From assembly GCA_963783695.1 (NCBI GenBank), contig CAWAOM010000002.1, positions 248,001-312,000 of the forward strand: a stretch of 64,000 nucleotides of DNA. The letters run 5' to 3'. The DNA comes from BM003 sp963783695. GTDB taxonomy: Bacteria; Pseudomonadota; Gammaproteobacteria; Steroidobacterales; BM003. This document shows positions 8,497 through 17,013 of this stretch, piece after piece; the first letter of the stretch is position 1; each line of letters begins with the position of its first letter. The notes below the pieces were generated by a model, which was not told where the DNA came from, ran no database searches, and worked only from the letters and a program-made list of their open reading frames with translations. The position numbers were made by a program, and so were the translations under genes.

Positions 8497-8512
8497 GAAG
8501 ATAAGAAGTTCC
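8485..8512 (-). promoter_or_regulatory. Sigma-E-like promoter of rpoH overlapping CIRCE
   Basis: On the minus strand GGAACTT (8512-8506) exactly matches the sigma-E -35 consensus. Sixteen bases further is TCCAA (8489-8485), a fair match to the TCnnA -10. E. coli rpoH also has a sigma-E promoter (P3). The -10 and transcription start would fall inside the CIRCE site. A further AT-rich tract at 8521-8571 could hold a sigma-70 promoter, but I see no well-spaced pair in it. Confidence 0.5.
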
Positions 8513-8558
8513 GCAGTGCACCAATATATAAATACATATAAAACAAAGAGTTATGTAT

Positions 8559-9584
8559 TTATAGGTCGTGTCCTGGCTCAATTCGCCGGAGATGGCGGGT
8601 GCTGGCGAACCAGGAGCCGAGCCAGCCCAGTACCGCGCCGCCGGCAAGGACCGCCAACGCGGCGGGCAGGTCCAGCCCGGAGAGGCGGAATTCGCTGCCG
8701 TAAAGACCGGCAACGCGCTGCACCGGGCCGGCCAGCAGCCACATCCCGCCGAACACGATCAGCAACGCGATTGCGCCGCCACCAAGCCCGTACCAGAAAC
8801 CGCTATACAAGAACGGGCGGCGGATAAACACATCGCTGGCACCGATCAGCTTGCTGACTTCGATTTCATCGCGCCGGTTTTCGATATCGAGACGGATGGT
8901 ATTGCCGACGATGAGAATGACCCCTATCGCCAGCACCAGCGCCGCCAGCCCGACACCCCGGCGCACGATATCGAGCAGACCCTGGAAGCGGCTGACCCAT
9001 TCCGAATCCATCTGCACGACGTCGACACCGGACCGGCTGGAGATCGCGGCGCCGAGAGCCTCGATGGCAGCGGGCGTTAGCCCTGGCTGCGGCCGGACGA
9101 CCACCAGGTGCGGCAGAGGATTTTGCGCCAGCCCGTCGATCGCATCGCCAAACCCGCTGAGTTCGCGAAACTGCTGCAGTGCCTCGTCAGCGTAAATGAC
9201 CTCTGTTGCGACTACGGCTTCTTCGGCCGCGAGAGCACTGGCCAGTTCATCAGCTGCTTCCGCGCTGGCATTGCGGTCGAGATAGACCGACAGGTCGGCG
9301 ACGCTGTCCCAACCTCCGACGATCGCGCGACCGTTGTCCACGATCAGGTGCAGCGCTGCGGGTAGTGCGAGCGCTATGCCGATGACCGACATTGTCATAA
9401 GACTCGCTACGGGATGGCGGCAAATCCGGCCGAGTGTGCCGAGAAAATTCTGCAGGTGGCGTAACAGGTAGGCCGCCAGCGGATTGTGGCGTTTTTCCGT
9501 CGGAGTGCTGCCGTGCCGACTGCGGGTGCGCTTGCTTTCTGCGCCCCGCGTTTGGCGAACCGGCCTGTTCTTGCGCCTGGCCAT
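8559..9584 (-). CDS. ftsX: Cell division ABC transporter permease FtsX
   Basis: A 341-residue protein with an arginine-rich cytoplasmic N-terminus (residues 1-45), a first helix near 62-82 (VASLMTMSVIGIALALPAAL), a periplasmic loop of about 115 residues (containing DLSVYLDRNAS and HLVVVRPQPG) and three C-terminal helices in the FtsX permease domain (GVILIVGNTIRLDIENRRDEIEV is the family signature). With FtsE it forms the divisome complex that activates murein amidases through EnvC-type partners. It sits 3 bases after ftsE, in the standard ftsY-ftsE-ftsX-rpoH order. Confidence 0.95.
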   Translation of the reverse strand: MARRKNRPVRQTRGAESKRTRSRHGSTPTEKRHNPLAAYLLRHLQNFLGTLGRICRHPVASLMTMSVIGIALALPAALHLIVDNGRAIVGGWDSVADLSVYLDRNASAEAADELASALAAEEAVVATEVIYADEALQQFRELSGFGDAIDGLAQNPLPHLVVVRPQPGLTPAAIEALGAAISSRSGVDVVQMDSEWVSRFQGLLDIVRRGVGLAALVLAIGVILIVGNTIRLDIENRRDEIEVSKLIGASDVFIRRPFLYSGFWYGLGGGAIALLIVFGGMWLLAGPVQRVAGLYGSEFRLSGLDLPAALAVLAGGAVLGWLGSWFASTRHLRRIEPGHDL

Positions 9585-9587
9585 CCG

Positions 9588-10259
9588 TCAGTATTCCGCC
9601 GCCGCGGGTTCGGCCAGCCGGCCATGTTCCAGCTCCAGCCGTCGCATGCCGAGGCGTTCCACCAGCTGGTGGTCGTGGCTTGCGATGACAATCGTGACCC
9701 CAACCTCATTGAATCGCTGAAACAGCTCCATGATCTCGAGAGACAATTCCGGGTCCAGATTCCCGGTTGGTTCATCGGCGATCAGAATATCCGGTTTGCT
9801 GACCACGGCACGGGCAATACCGACCCGTTGTTGTTCGCCCGTCGAGAGCTGCACCGGCGCCAGTTTTTCCTTCCCGAGCAGCCCGACCTGGTCGAGTGCC
9901 GCGCGAACCCGGCGGCCGGCTTCGCGATGGCCGATACCGGCGACCAGCAATGGCAGCGCCACGTTGTCAAACACCGTGCGATCGTGCAAAAGCTTGTGAT
10001 CCTGAAATACCATCCCGATCCGGCGGCGGTAGGCGGGAATCCTGCGGCGCGATACGCGCGCCGTGTTCTGACCGTTGACAATGACCTGACCACGGGTCGG
10101 GCGTTCGATCAGCGCGATCAGTTTCAGCAACGTACTTTTGCCGGCACCGGAATGGCCGGTCAGAAAGCTCATCTCGCCGGCGCGCAGGTGCAGGCTGAGA
10201 TCCGACAAGGCTTCGTGGCTGCCCGGATAGCGCTTGAAGACGTGTTCGAACCGGATCAC
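9588..10259 (-). CDS. ftsE: Cell division ATP-binding protein FtsE
   Basis: A 223-residue ABC ATPase. Walker A is GHSGAGKSTLLK (near residue 36), the Q-loop is VFQDHKLL, the signature is LSTGEQQRVGIARAVV, Walker B is ILIADEPTGNLD, and the switch histidine is in VIASHD. It binds FtsX and powers septal peptidoglycan remodelling. Its ATG overlaps the ftsY stop by four bases (10256-10259), so translation is coupled, and it is followed by ftsX three bases later. The C-terminus LEHGRLAEPAAAEY is slightly longer than in E. coli, without consequence that I can see. Confidence 0.96.
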   Translation of the reverse strand: MIRFEHVFKRYPGSHEALSDLSLHLRAGEMSFLTGHSGAGKSTLLKLIALIERPTRGQVIVNGQNTARVSRRRIPAYRRRIGMVFQDHKLLHDRTVFDNVALPLLVAGIGHREAGRRVRAALDQVGLLGKEKLAPVQLSTGEQQRVGIARAVVSKPDILIADEPTGNLDPELSLEIMELFQRFNEVGVTIVIASHDHQLVERLGMRRLELEHGRLAEPAAAEY

Positions 10260-11233
10260 TTTTCGCCGTTGCCCGCTGCCGGAGTAAGCAAAGCGGAAAC
10301 GAACTCGCGGGCGGAGAACACGTCGAGATCCTCGGCCTGTTCGCCCACCCCGATGAATCGTATCGGTAATTTCTGATCGCGTGCGATCGCAACGAGAATC
10401 CCGCCTTTCGCGGTGCCGTCCAACTTGGTGACGGCCAGACCGGTGACGCCGGCGGCGTCACGAAACTCGCGCGCCTGCGCGAGCGCATTCTGTCCCGTAC
10501 CGGCATCGAGGACCAGCATTACCTCATGCGGTGCATCGGGATCGATTTTTTTCATGACCCGCACGACTTTTGCGAGTTCCGCCATCAAACCGGTCTGACT
10601 GTGCAGTCGGCCGGCCGTATCGGCGATCAGCACGTCGATCCCGCGGGCACGGGCGGATTGCAGTGCGTCGAAGCTGACAGCCGCAGGGTCGGCGCCGGGC
10701 TGCTGCGCGACGACCGGCACGTCGTTGCGTTCGCCCCACGCCTGAAGCTGTTCGACGGCAGCCGCGCGGAATGTGTCGCCCGCCGACAGCATCACCGACA
10801 GGCCCTGATCGCGAAATCGTCGCGCCAGTTTGCCAATGGTCGTGGTCTTGCCCGCGCCGTTTACGCCGACCATCAGGATCACATACGGTTTTGTCGCGGA
10901 CGCGATCTCCAGCGGCACCTCGCACGGGGCCAGAATTTCGAGCATGCCGTTTTCGAGTCCCTGAAAGACGGTTTCTGCGCTTGCGAGTTCGGTGCGGCGC
11001 AGGTCTTTTCTCAGCTGCTGCATGATGTCCTCGGTCGCCTCGACACCGACGTCGGAAAGCAGCAGTCGTGTTTCCAGTTCCTCGAACAGGTCGTCGTCGA
11101 TTTTCCCGCCCGGAATGAGGTCTTTGATATCGCGTGTCAGCCACGAATCACCCCGGTTCAGACGGGCGCGCAGACGTTTGATAAAGCCGGGTTGGGGCTC
11201 TGCCGCGTCCTTGTTGGATGCTTTACGAAACAT
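10256..11233 (-). CDS. ftsY: Signal recognition particle receptor FtsY
   Basis: A 325-residue SRP GTPase. The helical N domain is about residues 25-110. The G domain has P-loop GVNGAGKTTTIGKL, GDTFRAAAVEQLQAW, DTAGR and the guanine-specificity TKLDGTAKGG. FtsY receives SRP-bound ribosomes at the membrane for insertion of inner-membrane proteins. The acidic A domain found in E. coli is almost absent here, only about 20 residues before the N domain, as in many other bacteria. It heads the ftsY-ftsE-ftsX transcript, and the region upstream (11234-11766) must carry the promoter. Confidence 0.96.
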   Translation of the reverse strand: MFRKASNKDAAEPQPGFIKRLRARLNRGDSWLTRDIKDLIPGGKIDDDLFEELETRLLLSDVGVEATEDIMQQLRKDLRRTELASAETVFQGLENGMLEILAPCEVPLEIASATKPYVILMVGVNGAGKTTTIGKLARRFRDQGLSVMLSAGDTFRAAAVEQLQAWGERNDVPVVAQQPGADPAAVSFDALQSARARGIDVLIADTAGRLHSQTGLMAELAKVVRVMKKIDPDAPHEVMLVLDAGTGQNALAQAREFRDAAGVTGLAVTKLDGTAKGGILVAIARDQKLPIRFIGVGEQAEDLDVFSAREFVSALLTPAAGNGEK

Positions 11234-11766
11234 GGGAAAAGCTTCTCATTCTAGCGCCAGCGCTAACGGGCCGGCGGCCGGGGAGTGCATAAGGTACCCA
11301 GCCGGGAGCGAGGTATCAACGAATGGTCGTCGTGCCAGGTGTCGCCGGCGGCCGCGAGCGGCGCGAGGCATCGGGTACTGCGCCGATTTCAGCGTGAGCG
11401 CTGCAGCCGCAACCCGGCTTTGACCGTGGCCCGTTTGCAATGGCGCGAGCGGCCATTTTCGATGCCGCCCCGGTGAAGTGACGGGGCGTTTCGATACCTT
11501 TGCCGTGCGTTGCAGTGGCTGCCGTGGCGCCAGCGTTGATTTAAAGGTCTGTCGGGCCGTATTGGCTGGGGTCGCATGACGCTCGTTTACATAATGTGCG
11601 GTCTAACGGGTACCGCCTTCGCGGCCGCCGCGGCTGGCCCGGTTTGCAGCGGGTCGGCGGCGCACGCGGTCGTACCCGGCGCTGATGAGGTAAAGTCCGC
11701 GGGCAAAGAAAGGAGCCCTGAGATGCCCTGTTTTGACTGCCGGTTTTTACCACAGCGTGGCGTCCG
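11234..11766. other. Intergenic region between divergent ftsY and rsmD
   Basis: A 533-base stretch with no convincing large gene on either strand; the frames in it have no signal, motif or domain character. A short inverted repeat TAGCGC-CA-GCGCTA occurs at about 11254-11267, just upstream of ftsY. Near the right end is a short frame with a good ribosome-binding site that overlaps the rsmD start. Both promoters should lie here. Confidence 0.6.
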
Positions 11767-11770
11767 GTGA
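11723..11770 (+). CDS. Possible 15-residue leader peptide coupled to rsmD
   Basis: ATG at 11723 is preceded by AAAGGAG at a good distance. The frame encodes 15 residues (MPCFDCRFLPQRGVR) and ends in a TGA that overlaps the rsmD GTG start as GTGA (11767-11770). rsmD itself has no visible ribosome-binding site and cannot start earlier with ATG, GTG or TTG because an in-frame stop lies at 11734. Translational coupling through this leader would explain both facts. Inference from layout only. Confidence 0.35.
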   Translation: MPCFDCRFLPQRGVR

Positions 11771-12372
11771 GCCGCAGGTCCGGTTCGCCCGGGAGGCCCG
11801 GGGCCAGACCCGGGTCGCTGCGAATCATCGGTGGCAACTGGCGTGGCCGCCGTCTGCCGTTGCCGTCGTTGCCAGGACTGCGGCCGACATCCGACAGGGT
11901 GCGGGAGACCTTGTTTAACTGGCTGCGTGGCGAAATCGTGGGGGCGCGCTGTCTGGATTTGTTCGCCGGCAGCGGCGCACTGGGCTTTGAAGCCCTGTCA
12001 CGTGGCGCTGCCGAGACCGTGTTTGTCGAAAAAAACCGCGCGGCCTGTGCAGCCATCCGCGAATCCCTGAGCCGCCTCGAATGCAGTCGCGGCGAAGTGC
12101 TGTGTGTCGATGCCGCCGACTATTTGGCGCAGCCCGCGCAGGCTTTCGATGTCGTGTTTGTCGATCCCCCGTTCCGGTCCGGTTACCTTGCGGAATTGTG
12201 TACACTGCTCGGGCGCCGCGGCTGGCTCGCACCGACAGCGGCGCTTTACGTCGAATCCGAATTCGATCTGGATACGCTGCCGTTACCGGTAGGCTGGGAT
12301 TGGCACAGGCAAAAACGTGCCGGCCAGGTTGCTTACCGACTCGCAAGACGGACGGCGCTGGGACGAGAATAA
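11767..12372 (+). CDS. rsmD: 16S rRNA (guanine966-N2)-methyltransferase
   Basis: A 201-residue class I methyltransferase. After a basic tail, SLRIIGGNWRGRRLPLP and LRPTSDRVRETLFNWL are signatures of RsmD. The SAM-binding loop is CLDLFAGSGALGFEALSRGA, and the catalytic motif IV is VFVDPPF. It methylates G966 of 16S rRNA in the assembled 30S subunit. The GTG start gives the family's usual length of about 200 residues. coaD follows 21 bases later, the common rsmD-coaD pair. Confidence 0.94.
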   Translation: MSRRSGSPGRPGARPGSLRIIGGNWRGRRLPLPSLPGLRPTSDRVRETLFNWLRGEIVGARCLDLFAGSGALGFEALSRGAAETVFVEKNRAACAAIRESLSRLECSRGEVLCVDAADYLAQPAQAFDVVFVDPPFRSGYLAELCTLLGRRGWLAPTAALYVESEFDLDTLPLPVGWDWHRQKRAGQVAYRLARRTALGRE

Positions 12373-12393
12373 TAGTCCAGGGGACCAAACAAT

Positions 12394-12885
12394 ATGGGCG
12401 CAGCCGCGTTGTATCCGGGAACCTTCGACCCGATCACGAATGGCCATTACGATCTGCTCCGCCGCTCGGCGCGGATTTTTGGCCGCGTCGTCGTCGCGAT
12501 AGCCGCCAACCCCGGCAAAGCCCCGTTGTTCTCGCTCACGGAGCGTGTGGCGCTGGCGAAACGGGTACTGGCGAGCGTCGAAGGCGTCGAGATCACAGGA
12601 TACGATGGCCTGACTGTCGATTTCGCGCGGCAAAACGGCATCAATGTGATGATCCGTGGTTTGCGCGCAGTGTCGGACTTCGAGTTCGAGTTCCAGCTTG
12701 CGAACATGAGCCGGGCGCTGGCACCGGAGGTCGAGTCCGTATTCCTGACGCCGACCGAGGCCTTCAGTTTCATTTCGTCGAGCATGGTTCGCGAGATTGC
12801 GTTGCTCGGCGGCGATGTGTCGCCGTTTGTGCATGCCGATGTGGTTGCCGCGCTGAATCTCAAGCGGCAGCAGCGCGGCGGTTGA
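12394..12885 (+). CDS. coaD: Phosphopantetheine adenylyltransferase
   Basis: A 163-residue nucleotidyltransferase. LYPGTFDPITNGHYDLL contains the (T/H)xGH ATP-binding motif. MIRGLRAVSDFEFEFQLANMSR binds the phosphopantetheine, and FSFISSSMVREIA is the family's C-terminal ISSTxVR equivalent. It makes dephospho-CoA from 4'-phosphopantetheine and ATP, the fourth step of CoA synthesis. CoaBC, which supplies earlier steps, is encoded about 6 kb downstream. Length and motifs are standard. Confidence 0.96.
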   Translation: MGAAALYPGTFDPITNGHYDLLRRSARIFGRVVVAIAANPGKAPLFSLTERVALAKRVLASVEGVEITGYDGLTVDFARQNGINVMIRGLRAVSDFEFEFQLANMSRALAPEVESVFLTPTEAFSFISSSMVREIALLGGDVSPFVHADVVAALNLKRQQRGG

Positions 12886-12935
12886 ATAGCGCGGTTTTGC
12901 GAGTTTGTCCGGATTGATGCGGAATCAGCAAAGTT

Positions 12936-14630
12936 ATGATTAACGGAATCTCTTCCCTGGGTCGGCGCTGGGCGATTGCCGCGTTGGCGCTTGTTTTTTT
13001 TGGTGCCGCTGCCGCCGCTGAACCGCGTCCCTCGCGGGCGGCGATTGCAACCGCGCATCCGCTGGCCACCGCGGCCGGTAGGGAGGTGCTGGAGAAAGGC
13101 GGTAACGCGTTCGATGCGGCGGTTGCGATCAGCGCTGCGCTGGCGGTTGTCGAGCCAAATGGTTCCGGGCTCGGCGGCGGCGCTTTCTGGCTGCTGCACC
13201 GAGCCGCTGACGGTTTCGATGTGATGGTGGATGGCCGCGAGGTTGCACCCGGCGCGGCCACCCGCGACATGTACCTCGACGCGGCGGGTAACCCCATCCC
13301 GCGGGCATCGATGGACGGCCCTCTCGCTGCCGGGATTCCGGGTCAGCCCGCGGGCCTGGCGCACATCACCGAAAACTACGGCAAACTCAGTCTCGCGGAG
13401 AATCTCGCCCCGGCGATTGGGATTGCGCGCGACGGCTTCCCGCTTTACCCGCGGTTGCGGGCAGGCTTGCGATTCAAGCTGCAATTGTTGCAGCGCTGGC
13501 CGGCCGGGGCCGAGGTGTTCCTGCCCGGCGGGGAATTACCCGAGCTCGGATTCGTGATCCGCCAACCCGATCTGGCAAGTACGCTGGAGGCAATGGCGGC
13601 GAATGGCGCGGCGGGTTTTTATGACGGCGATGTTGCCGCCCGGCTGGTGGCGGGCGCGCGTGCCGGCGGTGGCATCTGGACTCGCGAGGACCTCAGATCG
13701 TACCGGGTTGTCGAGCGCGAACCGGTGGTCGGCGAGTATCGCGGCATGCGGGTTATCGCCGCCTCGCCACCGTCTTCGGGAGGCGTTGCACTGATCAATG
13801 CCCTTGGCATGCTGGCCGGTTACCAGCTGGAGACACTGGAGCCGGTCACGGCGCAGCACCTGGTGATTGAAGCGATGCGGCGGGCCTTTCGCGACCGCGC
13901 CGAATACCTCGGCGACCCGGATTTCGTCGACGTCCCGGTCGACCGGCTTACCCATCCGTTTTATGCGGCAGGGCAACGGGCCTCGATACGCTTCGACAAG
14001 GCTACTCCGAGCGCCGATCTCCCGGGTATTTTGCCGGCCGGCGCCAAGGGTACCGAGACGACCCATTTCTCGGTCATGGACGCCGACGGCAATCGCGTCG
14101 CCGCCAGCCTGTCGCTTAACTTCTGGTTTGGTTCGGGCTACATGGCGCCGGGTACCGGCGTGTTTCTTAACAACGAGATGGATGATTTCTCGATCAAGGC
14201 CGGCGTTCCCAACGGCTATCAGCTGGTCGGTGCCGACGCCAACAAGATCGTCCCCGGCAAGCGCATGCTATCGAGTATGACTCCGACTTTTCTGGAATCC
14301 GACCGCGGCATTGCGATACTCGGGACGCCGGGTGGCAGCCGCATCATTTCCATGGTGCTGCTCGCAAGCCTCGCCTGGCACCAGGGCGCCAGTGCCGGGG
14401 AGATGGTGAGCCTGCCGCGCTACCACCATCAGTATCTGCCGGATTTGGTGAGTTTCGAGCCCGATTCGATCGCTGCGGAGCGTCAGGCCGCGCTGGTGGG
14501 CCTGGGGCACGAACTCAAAGCGCTGACGCGTCCCTACGGCAACCTGCAGGTGGTCACCTGGGATTATCAAAGCGGCGAAGTCGAGGCGGCCTCGGATCCA
14601 CGCGGCGAGGGCGAAGGCCGGGTTTATTGA
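12936..14630 (+). CDS. ggt: Gamma-glutamyltransferase (periplasmic, self-processing)
   Basis: A 564-residue proenzyme with a signal peptide (residues 1-28, ending AAAAA/EP). The large-subunit part contains GGNAFDAAVAISAALAVVEP and SGLGGGAFWLLH. Autocleavage is expected before Thr375 in the GTETTHFSVMD motif, which then becomes the N-terminal nucleophile of the small subunit. The small subunit carries the NNEMDDF and GTPGGSRI elements. The enzyme transfers or hydrolyses the gamma-glutamyl group of glutathione in the periplasm. It is convergent with mutM, whose stop lies 4 bases away. The final 10 residues are charged and unremarkable. Confidence 0.94.
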   Translation: MINGISSLGRRWAIAALALVFFGAAAAAEPRPSRAAIATAHPLATAAGREVLEKGGNAFDAAVAISAALAVVEPNGSGLGGGAFWLLHRAADGFDVMVDGREVAPGAATRDMYLDAAGNPIPRASMDGPLAAGIPGQPAGLAHITENYGKLSLAENLAPAIGIARDGFPLYPRLRAGLRFKLQLLQRWPAGAEVFLPGGELPELGFVIRQPDLASTLEAMAANGAAGFYDGDVAARLVAGARAGGGIWTREDLRSYRVVEREPVVGEYRGMRVIAASPPSSGGVALINALGMLAGYQLETLEPVTAQHLVIEAMRRAFRDRAEYLGDPDFVDVPVDRLTHPFYAAGQRASIRFDKATPSADLPGILPAGAKGTETTHFSVMDADGNRVAASLSLNFWFGSGYMAPGTGVFLNNEMDDFSIKAGVPNGYQLVGADANKIVPGKRMLSSMTPTFLESDRGIAILGTPGGSRIISMVLLASLAWHQGASAGEMVSLPRYHHQYLPDLVSFEPDSIAAERQAALVGLGHELKALTRPYGNLQVVTWDYQSGEVEAASDPRGEGEGRVY

Positions 14631-14633
14631 CGT

Positions 14634-15449
14634 TCAGCGCTGGCACGCTGAGCAAAAAAACGTGGCGCGCTGACCGATCCAGCAGCGCCTGATCGCCGTG
14701 CCGCAACCCGGGCAGGGCTGGCCCTCCTTGCCATAGACATCGAGATCGAACTGGAAATAGCCCGGCTCGCCGTCACCGCCAACGAAATTTCGCAACGTCG
14801 TACCGCCGGCTTCGATCGCCTCGCTCAGGACCTCGGTTGCGGCGCCGGCGAGACTGGACATGCGCGCGGCGCTAATGCGACCGGCAGCGCGCCTGGGGTC
14901 GATCCCGGCCCGGTATAGTGCCTCGTTGGCGTAAATATTGCCGACCCCGACCACGACCGATGCATCCATGATGAACTGCTTGACGGCGCTCCTGCGGCCG
15001 TGCGCAAGGCGGTGCAGATAGGCGCCGCAAAAAGCCGCATCGAACGGCTCCGGTCCGAGTCCGGCGAGGCGCGGGTGGCGCAGCGGATCGGCACGGGTCC
15101 ACAGCAGCGCCCCGAACCGGCGCGGATCGTTGTAGCGCATCCGGTAAGGTCCGTCGAGCACGATGTCGATGTGATCGTGTTTAGTCAGCGGCGTAGCGTG
15201 CGCCACCATGCGCAGGCTGCCGGACATCCCGAGATGGATGATTGCGGTTCCGGAGTCAGCAGGGAAAAGCAGGTATTTGCCACGCCGCCGCGGCACAGCG
15301 AGAATCGTTCCACGCAATTCTGCGCGCAGCCGCCGTGGCACCTGCCAGCGCAACCGCCGCTCGCGCACGATGACATCGCGGACTGTCCGTCCGGCGATGT
15401 GCGGTGCAACACCGCGGCGGGTCGTTTCGACTTCGGGCAGTTCTGGCAT
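14634..15449 (-). CDS. mutM: Formamidopyrimidine-DNA glycosylase
   Basis: A 271-residue bifunctional glycosylase/AP lyase that excises 8-oxoguanine and Fapy lesions. The N-terminus MPELPEVETTRRG supplies the catalytic Pro (after Met removal) and Glu. GKYLLF holds the beta-elimination lysine. VGVGNIYANEALYRAGI is the helix-two-turn-helix, and a CxxC...CxxC zinc finger ends the protein (CPGCG and CSACQ). I set the start at 15449 because the mature N-terminal proline is essential; a longer frame to 15569 would bury it. It is divergent from the desaturase gene. Confidence 0.96.
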   Translation of the reverse strand: MPELPEVETTRRGVAPHIAGRTVRDVIVRERRLRWQVPRRLRAELRGTILAVPRRRGKYLLFPADSGTAIIHLGMSGSLRMVAHATPLTKHDHIDIVLDGPYRMRYNDPRRFGALLWTRADPLRHPRLAGLGPEPFDAAFCGAYLHRLAHGRRSAVKQFIMDASVVVGVGNIYANEALYRAGIDPRRAAGRISAARMSSLAGAATEVLSEAIEAGGTTLRNFVGGDGEPGYFQFDLDVYGKEGQPCPGCGTAIRRCWIGQRATFFCSACQR

Positions 15450-15589
15450 GGCAAATCGGTACTTGGCGGCCGTTGCGGGACGGTCGAGCGGTGGTCGGAT
15501 CGCAAGATAAAGCTTGAGCCAGTTCTTTGGTCGGGCAGTATCCGATCCGGTATAGTTTCCCCAAACCACTACGTCCGGGGTCTCTCCCC

Positions 15590-16768
15590 ATGCAATTTAT
15601 CCACGATCACATGTACGGACTGATCGATCTCAGTTTCTGGGGATACGTCATTATCAGTCTCGTGATGCTACAGGTCACCATTACCGGGGTCACGTTGTAC
15701 TTCCATCGCGATCAGGCCCATCGCGGCGTCGATCTGCACCCCGTGCTGCGCCATTTCTTCCGCTTCTGGTTGTGGATGGGGACCGGCATGACCACTCGCG
15801 AGTGGGTCGCCGTGCATCGCAAACACCATGCCAAGTGCGAGACCGCAGAAGACCCGCACAGCCCGGTCGTGTTCGGCCTCAAGAAAGTTCTGCTGGAAGG
15901 GGCGGAGCTGTACAAGGAGCATTCGACCGATCCGGAGACACTGGAGAAATACTCGCGCGGTTGCCCCGACGACTGGCTCGAGAACCAGCTCTATTACCGT
16001 CATTCTTATCTCGGCATCCTGATTTTCGTCATTGCGATGTTGCTGATGTTCGGTGTTGCCGGCCTGATCATGATCGCGGTGCAGATGTCGTCTATGCCGC
16101 TGCTTGCGGCAGGCGTGATCAACGGGATTGGCCACCACAGCGGCTATCGCAATTTCGAAACCGAGGACGCGGCCACCAATATCGTGCCGTGGGGTATATT
16201 CCTCGGCGGTGAGGAACTGCACAACAACCATCATGCTTTCCCGAGCTCGGCGAAATTCTCGATGCGCGGCTGGGAGTTCGACATCGGCTGGATGTGGCTG
16301 ACCATTTTTTCCAGCGTCGGTCTGGCCAGGGTCAAGAAAGTAGCGCCCAAGCTGCAGTTCGAGGATGAGCGTGAGCAAATCGATCTGGAAACGGTCAGAG
16401 CGTTGATCGTCAATCGCATGCACATTTTGCGCGAGTACACGCGCAATGTGACATTGCCGGTGTTTCGCACCGAGATGGACCGCGACAGCATCACCCGCCG
16501 CGCCCGCCGCTTGCTGGTCCGGCGCCCGCAGCTCCTCGACGAAGCTTCGCGCCAACGTCTGCGCGCTTTGCTCGAAAACAATCCGAAGCTCGCGACGGTG
16601 GTCGAATTCCGCGAGCGTCTGCAAGCATTGTGGGAGGGGAGGCATGTCAGCAACGAACGGCTGATTGCCCAGCTCAAGGAATGGTGCGCGCAGGCCGAGG
16701 CCAGCGGGATCAAGGTCCTGCAGGATTACGCCAGGGCGCTGAAGCACTACACCGTCGCGCCGGCCTGA
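15590..16768 (+). CDS. desA: Acyl desaturase of the DesA/Delta9 type
   Basis: A 392-residue membrane di-iron desaturase. The three histidine boxes are HRDQAH (residues 39-44), HRKHH (76-80) and HNNHH (211-215), with hydrophobic helices between them. It resembles Pseudomonas DesA (PA0286), which introduces a Delta9 double bond into phospholipid acyl chains. The C-terminal 120 residues form a long charged helical tail (arginine-rich near REYTRN and RRARRLLVRR), part of this proteobacterial subgroup. The start at 15590 is chosen because the membrane domain begins at once; an in-frame start at 15527 would overlap mutM's promoter. A hairpin terminator follows. Confidence 0.9.
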   Translation: MQFIHDHMYGLIDLSFWGYVIISLVMLQVTITGVTLYFHRDQAHRGVDLHPVLRHFFRFWLWMGTGMTTREWVAVHRKHHAKCETAEDPHSPVVFGLKKVLLEGAELYKEHSTDPETLEKYSRGCPDDWLENQLYYRHSYLGILIFVIAMLLMFGVAGLIMIAVQMSSMPLLAAGVINGIGHHSGYRNFETEDAATNIVPWGIFLGGEELHNNHHAFPSSAKFSMRGWEFDIGWMWLTIFSSVGLARVKKVAPKLQFEDEREQIDLETVRALIVNRMHILREYTRNVTLPVFRTEMDRDSITRRARRLLVRRPQLLDEASRQRLRALLENNPKLATVVEFRERLQALWEGRHVSNERLIAQLKEWCAQAEASGIKVLQDYARALKHYTVAPA

Positions 16769-16786
16769 GCCGTTTTTCCGAGCGAC

Positions 16787-16815
16787 AAAAAAGCCCGCTT
16801 CAGGCGGGCTTTTTT
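16787..16815. terminator. Bidirectional terminator between desA and rpmG
   Basis: A GC-rich stem (GCCCGC at 16793-16798 with GCGGGC at 16804-16809) is flanked by six A on the left and six T on the right, so it works on both strands. It lies between the convergent ends of desA and rpmG, 19 and 27 bases from their stops. Confidence 0.92.
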
Positions 16816-16841
16816 ATTGCTCGGCGTGCGCGACCCGGGAA

Positions 16842-16997
16842 CTACTTGATTTTGGCCTCTTTGTACGGAACGTACTTGCGCACCCGCGGGTCGAACTTGC
16901 GGACTTCCATTTTCTCGGGATGATTGCGCTTGTTCTTGGTCGTCGTATAGAAATGACCTGTTCCTGCGGTCGATACCAGTCTAATTTTGTCTCGCAT
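16842..16997 (-). CDS. rpmG: 50S ribosomal protein L33
   Basis: A 51-residue ribosomal protein read from the sequence: MRDKIRLVSTAGTGHFYTTT at the start, then KNKRNHPEKMEVRKFDP and RKYVPYKEAKIK at the end. This is the cysteine-free form of L33, which needs no zinc and is usual in Gammaproteobacteria. It lies 16 bases after rpmB in the conserved rpmB-rpmG operon, with GGAGG upstream of the ATG. It ends 27 bases from the shared terminator. Confidence 0.95.
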   Translation of the reverse strand: MRDKIRLVSTAGTGHFYTTTKNKRNHPEKMEVRKFDPRVRKYVPYKEAKIK

Positions 16998-17013
16998 CGT
17001 TTAATCCTCCGCT

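Noticed and set aside
8521..8571. Sigma-70 promoter of rpoH in the AT-rich tract
   Set aside because: Several TATA-like hexamers exist, but none has a -35 at 16-18 bases that I could defend, so only the region is mentioned.
12447..13484. Leftward 345-residue frame opposite coaD and ggt
   Set aside because: It has no family features and both forward genes are clear.
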